Source of the DNA: Leucobacter sp. PH1c
GTDB lineage: Bacteria; Actinomycetota; Actinomycetes; Actinomycetales; Microbacteriaceae
Length of the DNA: 64,000 nucleotides
Assembly (NCBI RefSeq): GCF_000633415.1
Contig: NZ_AYMV01000007.1
Span: 124,001-188,000 of the forward strand
Reading direction: 5' to 3'
Shown here: in pieces, positions 55,971-64,000 of the stretch
Layout of the letters: every line of letters starts with the position of its first letter
How positions within the stretch are numbered: position 1 is the stretch's first letter
Program-made: the position numbers and the translations under genes
Notes under the pieces: generated by a model
The model's database searches: none
Told to the model about the DNA's origin: nothing
What the model saw: the letters and a program-made list of their open reading frames with translations, nothing else

Positions 55971-57134
55971 CTAGTTCAGGTCGAGGAGCCAGCCGAGCAC
56001 GAACGGGAAGGCGAAGAATGCGGCCCCGATCGCGCACACGAGCACGGTCTGCCAGACCCGGGAAGCGCGTGCGAGGCGCTGTCCGGGCTCGGCGACCTGA
56101 AGGCGCGGGCGTGCCGCGCGAGGATCGGTGTAGTGCTGCGCCTGGTGCCCGAGTTCGGCGCCCAGCACCTCCGCGAAGAGCAGCAGCGCGGTCGTCTCGC
56201 TCCGATCCCAGCGGCTGCGCACGCGGCGCGAGACGATCAGGATCCGGTCCTCCACGATCTCCACGTCCCAGTGCCGCCCGTGATCGATCAGCACGGCCAT
56301 GACGTCGGGAGTGAGCAGCTCGAGCGCGTCGCGCGCATAGCCCTCGGGCGCATAGCACGCGAAGAAGCGGTCGAAGTCGCCCTCGAGCGAGAGACGCTGC
56401 GCACCGGCGAGAAACTCGCGGAGCTTCCCGTTCGCGAGCGAGTCGATCACGAGGTGCGGGAGCACGCGCGGTGCGCGCAGCTGGAGGTATCGGAACCCGC
56501 CGAGGGGACCGCGCGGCTCGTTCTTGCCGCCGGAGAAGCCGGCGATCGCGAGCTGCAGTTCGGGCTCCTGCCCGAGCCAGGAGCGGCCGGGTTCACCCAC
56601 AACCTGCTGGGCGAGTGCGAAATTCGCGCGGAAGCGGGCGGCGTCGCCCGCGGCCGGAGCCTGCCCGAGGCGTCGCCGCCGCGCCGCACCTGCGGCCGTT
56701 CCGTCGACCGGCTCCGCGAAGAACAGCCCGCGCGCCGGGGGCGTCGCGCCGAGCCGGGCGAAGGTCAGCCCCCGCGCGTCGGCGAAGCGCTGGAAGGCGA
56801 GCTCACGGCGCAGTTCGCGCGGCCGCTCCAGCAGGGCGAGCGCGAGCACGCCGACGAGGAGCGCAGCCCAGAAGCCGGCCACCACGAGGAAGCCGCGCGC
56901 CCAGTCGAGCCAGGCGGGAAGCACGATCGCGACGGGGAACTCGCTCGTGAGCGAGGTCCAGAGGAGCAGCAGCGCGAGCGCGGGGAGCACGAGCGCACCG
57001 CCGCAGGCGGCGCGCCAGAAGACGCGCGGCTCCGCCGCCCGCACCTCGCCCCAGCCGATGAAGCGGGGCCACTCGGAACGGAGCTGCGTGAGCCGCCCAT
57101 CGGCCCCCGCGGCGGGCTGCCGCGGATCGTGCAC
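55971..57134 (-). CDS. Unrecognised membrane protein downstream of ffh
   Basis: I do not recognise this 387-residue protein with certainty. Two or three N-terminal helices are visible (about 38-62 and 66-102), then a soluble region of about 240 residues, then one C-terminal helix (TVLVCAIGAAFFAFPFVLGW). The soluble part contains LRAPRVLPHLVIDSLANG, LEGDFDRFFACYAPEGYARD and LLTPDVMAVLIDHG. That resembles the pattern of DUF3137-like proteins, in which a folded cytoplasmic domain is held by membrane helices. The GTG start immediately follows the ffh TAG, with no spacing, so it is coupled to ffh. Its role might be membrane-associated, but there is no direct evidence. Confidence 0.6.
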   Translation of the reverse strand: MHDPRQPAAGADGRLTQLRSEWPRFIGWGEVRAAEPRVFWRAACGGALVLPALALLLLWTSLTSEFPVAIVLPAWLDWARGFLVVAGFWAALLVGVLALALLERPRELRRELAFQRFADARGLTFARLGATPPARGLFFAEPVDGTAAGAARRRRLGQAPAAGDAARFRANFALAQQVVGEPGRSWLGQEPELQLAIAGFSGGKNEPRGPLGGFRYLQLRAPRVLPHLVIDSLANGKLREFLAGAQRLSLEGDFDRFFACYAPEGYARDALELLTPDVMAVLIDHGRHWDVEIVEDRILIVSRRVRSRWDRSETTALLLFAEVLGAELGHQAQHYTDPRAARPRLQVAEPGQRLARASRVWQTVLVCAIGAAFFAFPFVLGWLLDLN

Positions 57135-58700
57135 CTAGCGGATGCCCTTGCCGAGCATCTGCTGCAGCTTGGCCAGGTCCTCCTCGGTGGGCTGCGCTCC
57201 CGCACCCTTGCCGAGACCGAAGCCCGACCCCGTGGGCGCCTCAGCCGGCTTCGCGGCGATGCCCGCGGCTTCCTGGGCGCGCTTCGCCGGGTTACCCGAA
57301 CGCTGCTTGCCCTTGCTCTTCGCCTGCTGCTTCTTCTTGCCGCCGTGACCGCCCATGCCGGGCATGGGGCCCATGCCCGGAATCTGGGGCACACCGCCGC
57401 GTGCGACGGTCTTCATCATCTTCGCGGCCTGCTCGAAGCGCTGCACAAGTGCGTTGACGTCGGTCACGGTCATGCCGGAGCCCCGCGCGATCCGGAGGCG
57501 GCGCGAGCCGTTCAGGATCTTCGGGTTCTGGCGCTCGGCCTTCGTCATCGACTGGATGATGGCCTCGGTGCGGACGATCTCGCGCTCGTCAAAGTTGTCG
57601 AGCTGCTCCTTCATCTTCCCCATGCCGGGGAGCATGCCCATCATCTTCTTGATGGAGCCCGCGCCGCGGAGCTGCTGCATCTGGCCGAGGAAGTCGTCGA
57701 GGGTGAACTCGTCCTTCGCGATCTTCTCGGCGACCTTGCGCGCCTCTTCCTCGTCGAAGGCGCTCTGCGCTTGCTCGATGAGGGTGAGGATATCGCCGAG
57801 GTCGAGGATGCGGCTCGCCATGCGGTCGGGGTGGAACGGCTCGAAGTCGCCGAGCCCCTCACCCGTCGACGCGAACAGGATCGGGCGACCGGTGACGCCG
57901 CGGATCGAGAGCGCCGCGCCGCCGCGGGCATCGCCGTCGAGCTTCGTCAGCACGACGCCCGTGAAGTCGACCCCCTCCTGGAAGGCCTGAGCCGTTGCGA
58001 CCGCGTCCTGGCCGATCATCGCATCGATGACGAAGAGGACCTCGTCCGGGTCGATCGCCGTGCGGATATCGGCGGCCTGCTGCATGAGCTCCTGGTCGAC
58101 GCCAAGGCGGCCGGCCGTATCGACGATCACGAAGTCGTACTGCTTCGAGCGGGCCTCGGCGACGCCCCCGCGGGCCACCGCGACCGGATCGCCCACGCCG
58201 TTGCCCGGCTCGGGCGCGTAGATCGCGACACCCGCCTGCTCCGCGACCACACCGAGCTGCGTGACCGCGTTCGGGCGCTGGAGGTCACACGCGACCAGCA
58301 TGGGCGTGTGCCCCTGATCCTTCAGCCACTTCGCGAGCTTGCCCGCGAGCGTCGTCTTACCCGCACCCTGCAGGCCGGCGAGCATGATGATCGTCGGCGG
58401 CTTCTTCGCGAATTCCAGGCGGCGCTGCTCGCCGCCGAGGATCGCGACGAGCTCCTCGTTGACGATCTGCACGACCTGCTGGGCCGGGTTGAGTGCGGCG
58501 TTGACCTCGTCGCCGAGCGCGCGCTCGCGCACCTTGCCGGTGAAGTCCTTCACCACGTCGAGCGCGACGTCGGCCTCGAGCAGCGCGCGACGGATCTCGC
58601 GGACGGTGCTGTCCACATCCGACGCCGAGAGCTTGCCCTTCGCCCGCAGGTTCTTGAAGGTGTCGGTGAGCCGCGCAGAGAGGTTTCCGAAAGTAGCCAT
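57135..58700 (-). CDS. ffh: Signal recognition particle GTPase Ffh
   Basis: Ffh binds signal sequences and 4.5S RNA and delivers ribosomes to FtsY at the membrane. The 521-residue protein has the N domain, then the G domain with GLQGAGKTTLAGK near residue 107, DTAGRL near 190 and TKLDGDARGG near 248. The methionine-rich M domain starts about 300 and includes MMGMLPGMGKM and the RNA-binding GSRRLRIARGSGMTV. TAGAAT lies 9 bases before the ATG. No 4.5S RNA gene is seen nearby. Confidence 0.97.
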   Translation of the reverse strand: MATFGNLSARLTDTFKNLRAKGKLSASDVDSTVREIRRALLEADVALDVVKDFTGKVRERALGDEVNAALNPAQQVVQIVNEELVAILGGEQRRLEFAKKPPTIIMLAGLQGAGKTTLAGKLAKWLKDQGHTPMLVACDLQRPNAVTQLGVVAEQAGVAIYAPEPGNGVGDPVAVARGGVAEARSKQYDFVIVDTAGRLGVDQELMQQAADIRTAIDPDEVLFVIDAMIGQDAVATAQAFQEGVDFTGVVLTKLDGDARGGAALSIRGVTGRPILFASTGEGLGDFEPFHPDRMASRILDLGDILTLIEQAQSAFDEEEARKVAEKIAKDEFTLDDFLGQMQQLRGAGSIKKMMGMLPGMGKMKEQLDNFDEREIVRTEAIIQSMTKAERQNPKILNGSRRLRIARGSGMTVTDVNALVQRFEQAAKMMKTVARGGVPQIPGMGPMPGMGGHGGKKKQQAKSKGKQRSGNPAKRAQEAAGIAAKPAEAPTGSGFGLGKGAGAQPTEEDLAKLQQMLGKGIR

Positions 58701-58709
58701 GATGGGTCG

Positions 58710-58715
58710 ATTCTA
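58710..58715 (-). promoter_or_regulatory. -10 hexamer of ffh
   Basis: TAGAAT on the minus strand, 9 bases before the ffh ATG, so a leader of 0-3 bases is expected. Confidence 0.45.
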
Positions 58716-58748
58716 GCCGTTCGCAGGGTGCGCGTGCGCACCAACCGG

Positions 58749-58781
58749 CTGCGGCCCGGGTCCTGAGGACCCGGGCCGCAG
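58749..58781 (-). terminator. Terminator after the hydroxyacyl-CoA dehydrogenase gene
   Basis: CTGCGGCCCGGGTCC pairs perfectly with GGACCCGGGCCGCAG around a 3-nt loop, 14 bp after the stop codon. It separates this gene from ffh. Confidence 0.85.
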
Positions 58782-58795
58782 AGACGAGGTGCGGA

Positions 58796-59650
58796 CTACT
58801 TGCCGCTGTAGTCGTAGAAGCCGCGCCCGGCGCCCTTCCCGAGCCACCCCTTGTCGATGTACTCGCGCTTGATGTACGCGGCGAACTCCTGCATCTCGGG
58901 GTCCTCGCTCGCGAGCCCCAACTGGTAGGGAGTCATCATGCCGACGACGTCGTAGATCTCGAACGGTCCGCTCGGCGCGCCCGTGGCGATCTTCCACGTC
59001 TTGTCGATGTCCTCGGGCGTTGCGACCCCGCGCACGAGGAGGTGCGCCGCCGCATTGAGGAAGGGCACGAGGAGGGAGTTGAGCACGTACCCGGGCTGCT
59101 CCTTGTGGATCCGGATCGGCACCATGCCGATCTCCTCGGCGAACTGCGCGACGGCCTCGAACGCTGCGGGGTCGGTGCCCTCGTGGCCCATCACCTCGCC
59201 CACGTTGAACTTCCACACCTCGTTCGCGAAGTGCAGGGCGAGGAACTTCTCGGGGCGGCCGGTGAACGGCGCGATTTCGCTCGGCAGCAGGGTCGAAGAG
59301 TTCGTGGCGAAGATCGTCTTCGCGGGAGCGAGTGCCCCCACCTGCTCCCAGGTGCTTTGCTTGATGTCGAGCCGCTCCGGCACGGCTTCGATCACGAGGT
59401 CCGCGTCCGAGAGCGCGTCGGCGAGGTCGGAGGAGGTGCGGATGCGGGCCACCGCGGCGTCGAGCTTCTCGGGCGTCGCGTCCGGCAGGTCACGCAGGTA
59501 GAGCGGCTTCAGATACTCCCAGCGCGCCGCGAGTTTGGCGAGGATCTCGTCGTTCAGGTCGTACGCGACGACCTGCTTCCCCGAGTACGCCGCCTGGAAG
59601 ATGATCTGGGATCCGAGGACGCCGGTGCCCAGGACGGTGAGGTTCTGCAT
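58796..59650 (-). CDS. 3-hydroxyacyl-CoA dehydrogenase family protein
   Basis: The 284-residue enzyme belongs to the NAD-dependent 3-hydroxyacyl/3-hydroxybutyryl-CoA dehydrogenases of fatty acid or butyrate metabolism. The Rossmann motif VLGTGVLGSQI lies near residue 6, then DADLVIEAVPERLDIKQ near 83, FATNSSTLLPSEIA near 113 and the catalytic His in LALHFANEVWKFN near 139. The usual HFFNP motif is replaced by HFANE, marking a divergent subgroup. AAAGGG lies 6 bases before the ATG. It stands alone between ftsY and ffh, with its own terminator. The 159-bp upstream gap contains GTATA-N9-TATAC, a possible operator. Confidence 0.87.
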   Translation of the reverse strand: MQNLTVLGTGVLGSQIIFQAAYSGKQVVAYDLNDEILAKLAARWEYLKPLYLRDLPDATPEKLDAAVARIRTSSDLADALSDADLVIEAVPERLDIKQSTWEQVGALAPAKTIFATNSSTLLPSEIAPFTGRPEKFLALHFANEVWKFNVGEVMGHEGTDPAAFEAVAQFAEEIGMVPIRIHKEQPGYVLNSLLVPFLNAAAHLLVRGVATPEDIDKTWKIATGAPSGPFEIYDVVGMMTPYQLGLASEDPEMQEFAAYIKREYIDKGWLGKGAGRGFYDYSGK

Positions 59651-59809
59651 GTCTACCCTTTCTCGAACGCCCCGCCGGGTTGGCGTGGCTTTCGGTCCGG
59701 CGGCCGCAGCTCGTGGCTCGGCCGTCAGGCCTCATTCTTCAGGTATACCGCACTTTTATACTCAATCGTCAGTTTTTCGCGACGGGCGGAAGAAACTGCG
59801 GCGGCGGGG

Positions 59810-60685
59810 TTATCCGACGAGCTGCTGCGCGAAGACGTGCGGGGTGAAGCCCGTGAGATCCGTGATCCCCTCGCCCTGGCCGACGAGCTTGATCGGCAGC
59901 CCCGTCTTCTCCTGCACCGCGAGCACGAAACCGCCCTTGGCGGAGCCGTCGAGCTTCGTGAGCACGAGCCCGGTGACGCCCGCGTGCTCGATGAAGGCCT
60001 CCGCCTGCGCGAGCCCGTTCTGCCCCGTCGTCGCGTCGAGCACGAGCAGCACCTCCGACACCGGCGCCTGCTTCTCGATCACGCGACGCACCTTGCCGAG
60101 CTCGTCCATGAGCCCGCCCTTGGTCTGCAGCCGCCCGGCCGTGTCGATAATCGCGATCTCGAACTCGTCCTCGATCGCCCGCTGCACCGTCTGGAACGCG
60201 ACGGAGGCCGGATCCTGCCCCTGCTGCTGGGGCTTCACGATCTCGACGCCGGCGCGATCCGCCCACGTGGCGAGCTGCTCGACGGCGGCGGCGCGGAACG
60301 TGTCCGCCGCGCCGACGATGATCCGCTTGTCGAAGTTCTTCAGGTAGTTGGCGAACTTCCCGATGGTGGTCGTCTTGCCGACGCCATTGACGCCCACGAC
60401 GAGGATCACGGCGGGCCGTTCGGAGAGCCGCAGGGTGGGATCGTACTTCGCGAGGCGCTCCTCGACGGCGTCCCGGAGCATGCTCCGGAGCTCCGTGACC
60501 TCAGTGACGCGGTGCCGCTCCACGTCCTCGCGGAGCTGGTCGAGGATGCTCTCCGTGACATCCGGGCCGAAATCGGCGGTGATGAGCGCGGTCTCCAGCT
60601 CGTCCCACGTATCCTCGGTGATCAGCGCGGGGCCGCTGAAGATGTTGCGGAATGCCTTCGAGAAAGACCAGGATCGCTCAGCCAT
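59810..60685 (-). CDS. ftsY: Signal recognition particle receptor FtsY (short form)
   Basis: FtsY is the membrane-associated receptor for the Ffh-ribosome complex. The 291 residues comprise only the NG domain: helical N domain to about 85, then VVGVNGVGKTTTIGKFANYL near 93, GAADTFRAAAVEQL near 125, DTAGRLQTKGGLM near 190 and TKLDGSAKGGFVLA near 246. There is no acidic A domain; the aromatic/basic start MAERSWSFSKAFRNIF may act as a membrane anchor. The ATG lies 6 bases after TAGACT. smc lies 61 bp upstream. Confidence 0.96.
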   Translation of the reverse strand: MAERSWSFSKAFRNIFSGPALITEDTWDELETALITADFGPDVTESILDQLREDVERHRVTEVTELRSMLRDAVEERLAKYDPTLRLSERPAVILVVGVNGVGKTTTIGKFANYLKNFDKRIIVGAADTFRAAAVEQLATWADRAGVEIVKPQQQGQDPASVAFQTVQRAIEDEFEIAIIDTAGRLQTKGGLMDELGKVRRVIEKQAPVSEVLLVLDATTGQNGLAQAEAFIEHAGVTGLVLTKLDGSAKGGFVLAVQEKTGLPIKLVGQGEGITDLTGFTPHVFAQQLVG

Positions 60686-60691
60686 ACCCCG

Positions 60692-60697
60692 AGTCTA
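60692..60697 (-). promoter_or_regulatory. -10 hexamer of ftsY
   Basis: TAGACT ends 6 bases before the ftsY ATG, in the smc-ftsY gap, consistent with leaderless transcription. Confidence 0.5.
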
Positions 60698-60746
60698 GCG
60701 GTGGGCGTCACCGCGACCGGCCCCAACCGCCAGCGCACGGGAGCGG

Positions 60747-63700
60747 TCAGTCCTCGCGGGTGATCCGCTGTCCCACGACGGCGGAGATCCCGTCCTGCCG
60801 CATCGAGACGCCGTAGAGCGCATCAGCGATCTCCATGGTGCGCTTCTGGTGCGTGATGATGATGAGCTGCGAGTTCTCCCGCAAGCGCTCGAACACCTGC
60901 AGCAGCCGCCCGAGGTTCGCGTCGTCGAGCGCCGCTTCGACCTCGTCGACGATGTAGAACGGGCTCGGCCGAGCCTGGAAGATCGCGATGAGCCAGGCGA
61001 CCGCTGCGAGGGAGCGCTCACCGCCGGAGAGCAGCGAGAGCCGCTCGACCTGCTTGCCCGCGGGGCGGACCGTCATCTCGATGCCTGTCCCGAGGAGGTC
61101 GTCGGGCGAGGTGAGTGCGATCTCGCCGGATCCGCCGGGGAACAAGATCGGGAAGACCTCCGCGAACGCTGTCCGCGTGTCCTCGAATGCCGCGGCGAAG
61201 ATGCCCTCCATCTTCTCGTCGAGCTCGGCGATGATCGCGAGCAGATCGGCGCGCGTCTTCGTGAGGTCGGCGAGCTGCTCGGAGAGGAACGCATGACGCT
61301 GCTCCAGCGCGGCGAACTCCTCCAGCGCGAGCGGGTTGATCCGGCCGAGCTCCGCAAGACGCCGCTCGGCGCGGGCGAGGCGCTTCTCCTGCTCGGCGCG
61401 CACGAACGGGCGGGTGCGCGGTGCGCTCGCACTGCGCTCCCCCGCGTCCGCCTGAGCGCGCGCGGCGCCCTCGGGGCGCGCGCGGTCCTCTGCTGCGCTT
61501 GCGTCTGCGTCGTCGAGGCCGAGTTCGGCCGCGAGCTCCGCTTCGAGCGCGTTCGCGTAGCGCGGGGCCTCAGCGCCCCGCTCGGGCTCCGGCGCTGCGG
61601 AGCGCCCCGCTTCGTCACCCTCGTCCGCTTCGGGGATCGGCTGGTCCGGACCGTACTCCGCGATGAGCACGTCCTCGACGAGACCGAGCTCGTTGCCGGC
61701 GCGTTCGAGCAGCCCGGAGAGCTGAAGCTTGCGCTCGTAACTCTTCAGTTCGGCACCGTGCACGCGATCGGTGAGGCCCTGGAGCAGCTGCCGCAGCTCG
61801 GCGTCCTCTGCGCGGAGGAGCGTGAGCTCCTGGCTGTGCCGCGCCCGCTCGGCCTCGGCCTGCTGCTGGGCGATGCGGGCCTCCGCGAGCGAGCGGTCGC
61901 ACGCATCGAGAATGCCGGGGAGGATCGCGGCCACGCGCTCGGCCTGGGCGACCTGGCGCGCGCGGAGCACAGCCCGGCGCGCCGCCTCCTCCGCAGCCCG
62001 CTGCTCGGCGGCGAGCTGCGCGACGAGCGTCTCGTGCCGGGAGCGCCCGGCGCGGGAGCGCTCACGCGCGGTCTCGAGCGCGAGCCTGCGCTCCAGCTCG
62101 GCGGCGCGGGCGGTCTCGACCTCGATCAGTACGCCGTCGCGCTGCCCGGCATCGAGGATCGGCCGCGGCGTGGCCTCCGCCTCCCGCAGCGCGCGCTCGG
62201 CCTGAGCCGCGTCGTCCGCGAGCGGGGCGGCGGAGGCGACGACGCCCGCGAGCCCGTGCTCGGCGCGCTCGAGTTCCGCCGCAGCGGCGTCCGCCCGGGT
62301 GCTCAGCCGGTTGCGCTCCTTCGCGAGATCCGCGAGCCGGGCGTCGGCGGCGCGCAGCTCGGCGAACGACTCCTGAGCCGCCGACTTCGCCCGCGCGGAG
62401 ACCGTGCGCAGCTCCGCGAGCTCGGCTTCCGTCTCGGCGAGCTCCTCGGCGAGCCTGGCCCGGCGCTCGGACGCCTGCTCGAGTTCTGCGGTGAGCTCGA
62501 TGCGCGACGGGGCGCCGCCGGATCCGCCGGTCAGCGTGTGCGCGGTCAGCACCTCCCCGGCGCTCGTCACGACGGTGAAGCCGCCGTCGGGGAGGCGCTC
62601 TCGAAGCGCGGTCGCCGCAGCGACCGCGGCGGGGAGGTCCGCCGCGATGTAGCTCCGCGAGAGCAGCCCGTGCACACCGTCGGGCGCCGTCTCCAGCACG
62701 TCGACAGCGCGGGTGAGGCCGGGCACCTCGGGCGCCTCTGCCGCGAGTGCGGCGCACTCGGCGAGGACCACCCGCACGCGGCCGAGGTCCCGATCCCGCG
62801 CGAGCCCCACCGCTTCCGCGCCCGCGGGGGCATCCACGACGAGGAGGGCATCGGCGAAGGTGCCGAGCGCGGCGCCGATGGCGGCCTCGGAGCCCTCGCG
62901 CACGCGGACGTGCTCGGCCACCCGGCCGCTCATGCCCGGGCCCGCCTCGGCGAGCAGCGCCTCGGACGCGTCGCGCTGGTCGAGCGCTCGCGTGAGCGCC
63001 GCGACCCGCGCATCGAGCCCGGCGCGCTCCTGCTCCAGGCCGTGGAGGCGGTCGCGGGCGGCATCCCGCTGCTCCTCCGAGCGGGCCTGGGCCTCCTGCG
63101 CCGCGCGGTACGCGTCGTCGAGCCCGCCTTCGGGAGCCTCAGCGGCCTCCTCGCTCGCTTCGAACGCGGCGAGCGCTTCCCTGGCCTCGCTCAGCCGGGC
63201 GCCGGCCTGCGCGACGGCGTGCTCGCGCCGCGCGATCTCCTCGCCCACGGTCTCGTGCTTCTGCGCGGCGGCCTCCGCCCGGCCGCGGAGCTGCGAGAGC
63301 TCCAAGTCGTGCTTCGAGACGAGCGCGCTCTGCGCGGCGATGTGCTCGTCGATCGCGTCGAGCGCCCGCTGCGCCGCCCGGGTCGCGGCACCGGCGCGCT
63401 CCCACTCTTCCTCCGCGACGGGCACGGCCGCCTCGAGCCGCTCGGCCTCGGCCCGCGCCTCGTCGACGGCGGCCTGCCCAATCCGAGACAGCTGCTCGGG
63501 TGCCTCGGCCTGCGTCGCGAGGAAGGTGAGGCGCTGCTGCGTCTGGGCGAAGAGGCCGCGCAGCTTCGCCTGCACCGATTCGAGCCCGATCGTCACACGC
63601 CGGGCGGCGTCGAGCTCGTCGCTCTGCTGCTCGGCCTCGAGCCGCTGGATGCGCAGCTGCTTCTGCTCCGTCTGCTCTTGCAGCACGATCCGCTCCGAGT

Positions 63701-64000
63701 GGCGCTCCGCCTCATCCCGGGAGAGCGCATCGAGCTCTGCACGCACGCGCGCGACGTCGTCAGCCAGGAGGCGGGCCTTCGCGTCGCGCACCTCCGCGGC
63801 GATGCCCTGCGCGGCCCGGGCCACCTCCGCCTGGCGACCGAGCGGCTTCAGCTGGCGGCGGATCTCCCCCGCGAGATCGTTCAGGCGGGTGAGGTTCGTC
63901 TCCATCGCGTCGAGTTTGCGGAGCGTCCGCTCCTTGCGGCGCCGGTGCTTGAGGATCCCCGCGGCTTCCTCGATGAAGCCCCGCCGGTCTTCCGGGGTTG
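60747..64000 (-). CDS. smc: Chromosome segregation protein SMC (N-terminus outside window)
   Basis: SMC is the condensin ATPase that organises the chromosome with ScpA and ScpB. About 1084 residues are visible, to the window edge. The open frame continues beyond the first ATG at 63905: upstream residues read EDRRGFIEEAAGILKHRRRK, the conserved block that follows the ATPase head. A long coiled coil rich in Ala, Glu and Arg follows. The hinge is around 62900-62550 (LLVVDAPAGAEAVGLARDRD, GVHGLLSRSYIAADLPAAV). After the second coil come the signature LLSGGERSLAAVAWL and Walker B FYIVDEVEAALDDANL. Only the Walker A region is missing because of the cut. Confidence 0.96.
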   Translation of the reverse strand, partial: TPEDRRGFIEEAAGILKHRRRKERTLRKLDAMETNLTRLNDLAGEIRRQLKPLGRQAEVARAAQGIAAEVRDAKARLLADDVARVRAELDALSRDEAERHSERIVLQEQTEQKQLRIQRLEAEQQSDELDAARRVTIGLESVQAKLRGLFAQTQQRLTFLATQAEAPEQLSRIGQAAVDEARAEAERLEAAVPVAEEEWERAGAATRAAQRALDAIDEHIAAQSALVSKHDLELSQLRGRAEAAAQKHETVGEEIARREHAVAQAGARLSEAREALAAFEASEEAAEAPEGGLDDAYRAAQEAQARSEEQRDAARDRLHGLEQERAGLDARVAALTRALDQRDASEALLAEAGPGMSGRVAEHVRVREGSEAAIGAALGTFADALLVVDAPAGAEAVGLARDRDLGRVRVVLAECAALAAEAPEVPGLTRAVDVLETAPDGVHGLLSRSYIAADLPAAVAAATALRERLPDGGFTVVTSAGEVLTAHTLTGGSGGAPSRIELTAELEQASERRARLAEELAETEAELAELRTVSARAKSAAQESFAELRAADARLADLAKERNRLSTRADAAAAELERAEHGLAGVVASAAPLADDAAQAERALREAEATPRPILDAGQRDGVLIEVETARAAELERRLALETARERSRAGRSRHETLVAQLAAEQRAAEEAARRAVLRARQVAQAERVAAILPGILDACDRSLAEARIAQQQAEAERARHSQELTLLRAEDAELRQLLQGLTDRVHGAELKSYERKLQLSGLLERAGNELGLVEDVLIAEYGPDQPIPEADEGDEAGRSAAPEPERGAEAPRYANALEAELAAELGLDDADASAAEDRARPEGAARAQADAGERSASAPRTRPFVRAEQEKRLARAERRLAELGRINPLALEEFAALEQRHAFLSEQLADLTKTRADLLAIIAELDEKMEGIFAAAFEDTRTAFAEVFPILFPGGSGEIALTSPDDLLGTGIEMTVRPAGKQVERLSLLSGGERSLAAVAWLIAIFQARPSPFYIVDEVEAALDDANLGRLLQVFERLRENSQLIIITHQKRTMEIADALYGVSMRQDGISAVVGQRITRED

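Overview
The window looks like chromosomal core DNA of a high-GC actinobacterium. The pointers are: strong G/C preference at third codon positions, many GTG starts, LeuA/LepA/HrcA/GatD-MurT of actinobacterial type, an actinobacterial LexA box, and at least 13 genes with a TANNNT -10 hexamer 6-7 bases before the start codon (leaderless mRNAs). Gene order and protein style fit Microbacteriaceae, with Leucobacter or a close relative as best guess. That placement is inference, not a search result. I saw no rRNA, tRNA, CRISPR array, insertion sequence, prophage or integrase.

Layout. 1-1.2 kb: ruvB (cut by the window edge) and ruvA behind a near-perfect SOS box. 1.2-3.1 kb: leuA with a leucine-rich leader peptide and a hairpin/pseudoknot attenuator. 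3.1-5.5 kb: a DUF2207 and a DUF5684 membrane protein around a strong terminator. 5.5-17 kb: the conserved minus-strand chain lepA, DUF1990, hemW, hrcA (CIRCE operator), dnaJ, rsmE, HIT, phoH, ybeY, CNNM/CBS protein, era. 17-22 kb: rpsT (plus strand), then holA, comEC, comEA on the minus strand. 22.4-26.7 kb: an iron-siderophore cassette on the plus strand (AraC regulator, two FecCD permeases, lipoprotein receptor; no ATPase), inserted between comEA and leuS. 26.8-31.8 kb: leuS, then pabB and pabC divergent from only 33 bp. 31.9-38 kb: cytochrome bd oxidase as two units, cydAB and cydDC, below a richly palindromic control region. 38.3-41.1 kb: DedA, an APP1-type phosphatase and a FUSC/ArAE membrane protein. 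41.3-45 kb: yceI, a repeat-rich gap, mug, and murT-gatD (lipid II amidation).

45-64 kb carries the conserved chain smc, ftsY, ffh, rpsP, khpA, rimM, trmD, but broken by additions: a 3-hydroxyacyl-CoA dehydrogenase between ftsY and ffh, and an 8.5-kb peptide module between ffh and rpsP. The module is a family 5 binding lipoprotein, a fused DppDF ATPase, DppC, DppB, a proline-iminopeptidase-like hydrolase and an aminopeptidase P. Stop/start overlaps couple most of its genes, so import of peptides and removal of proline-containing ends appear to be one unit.

The most interesting non-coding signals are the leuA leader, the palindromes before cydA, the repeats at 42.0-42.2 kb, the mirror-image pab promoters, and a 20-bp tandem duplication that has created a seven-residue mini-cistron between dppB and the hydrolase.
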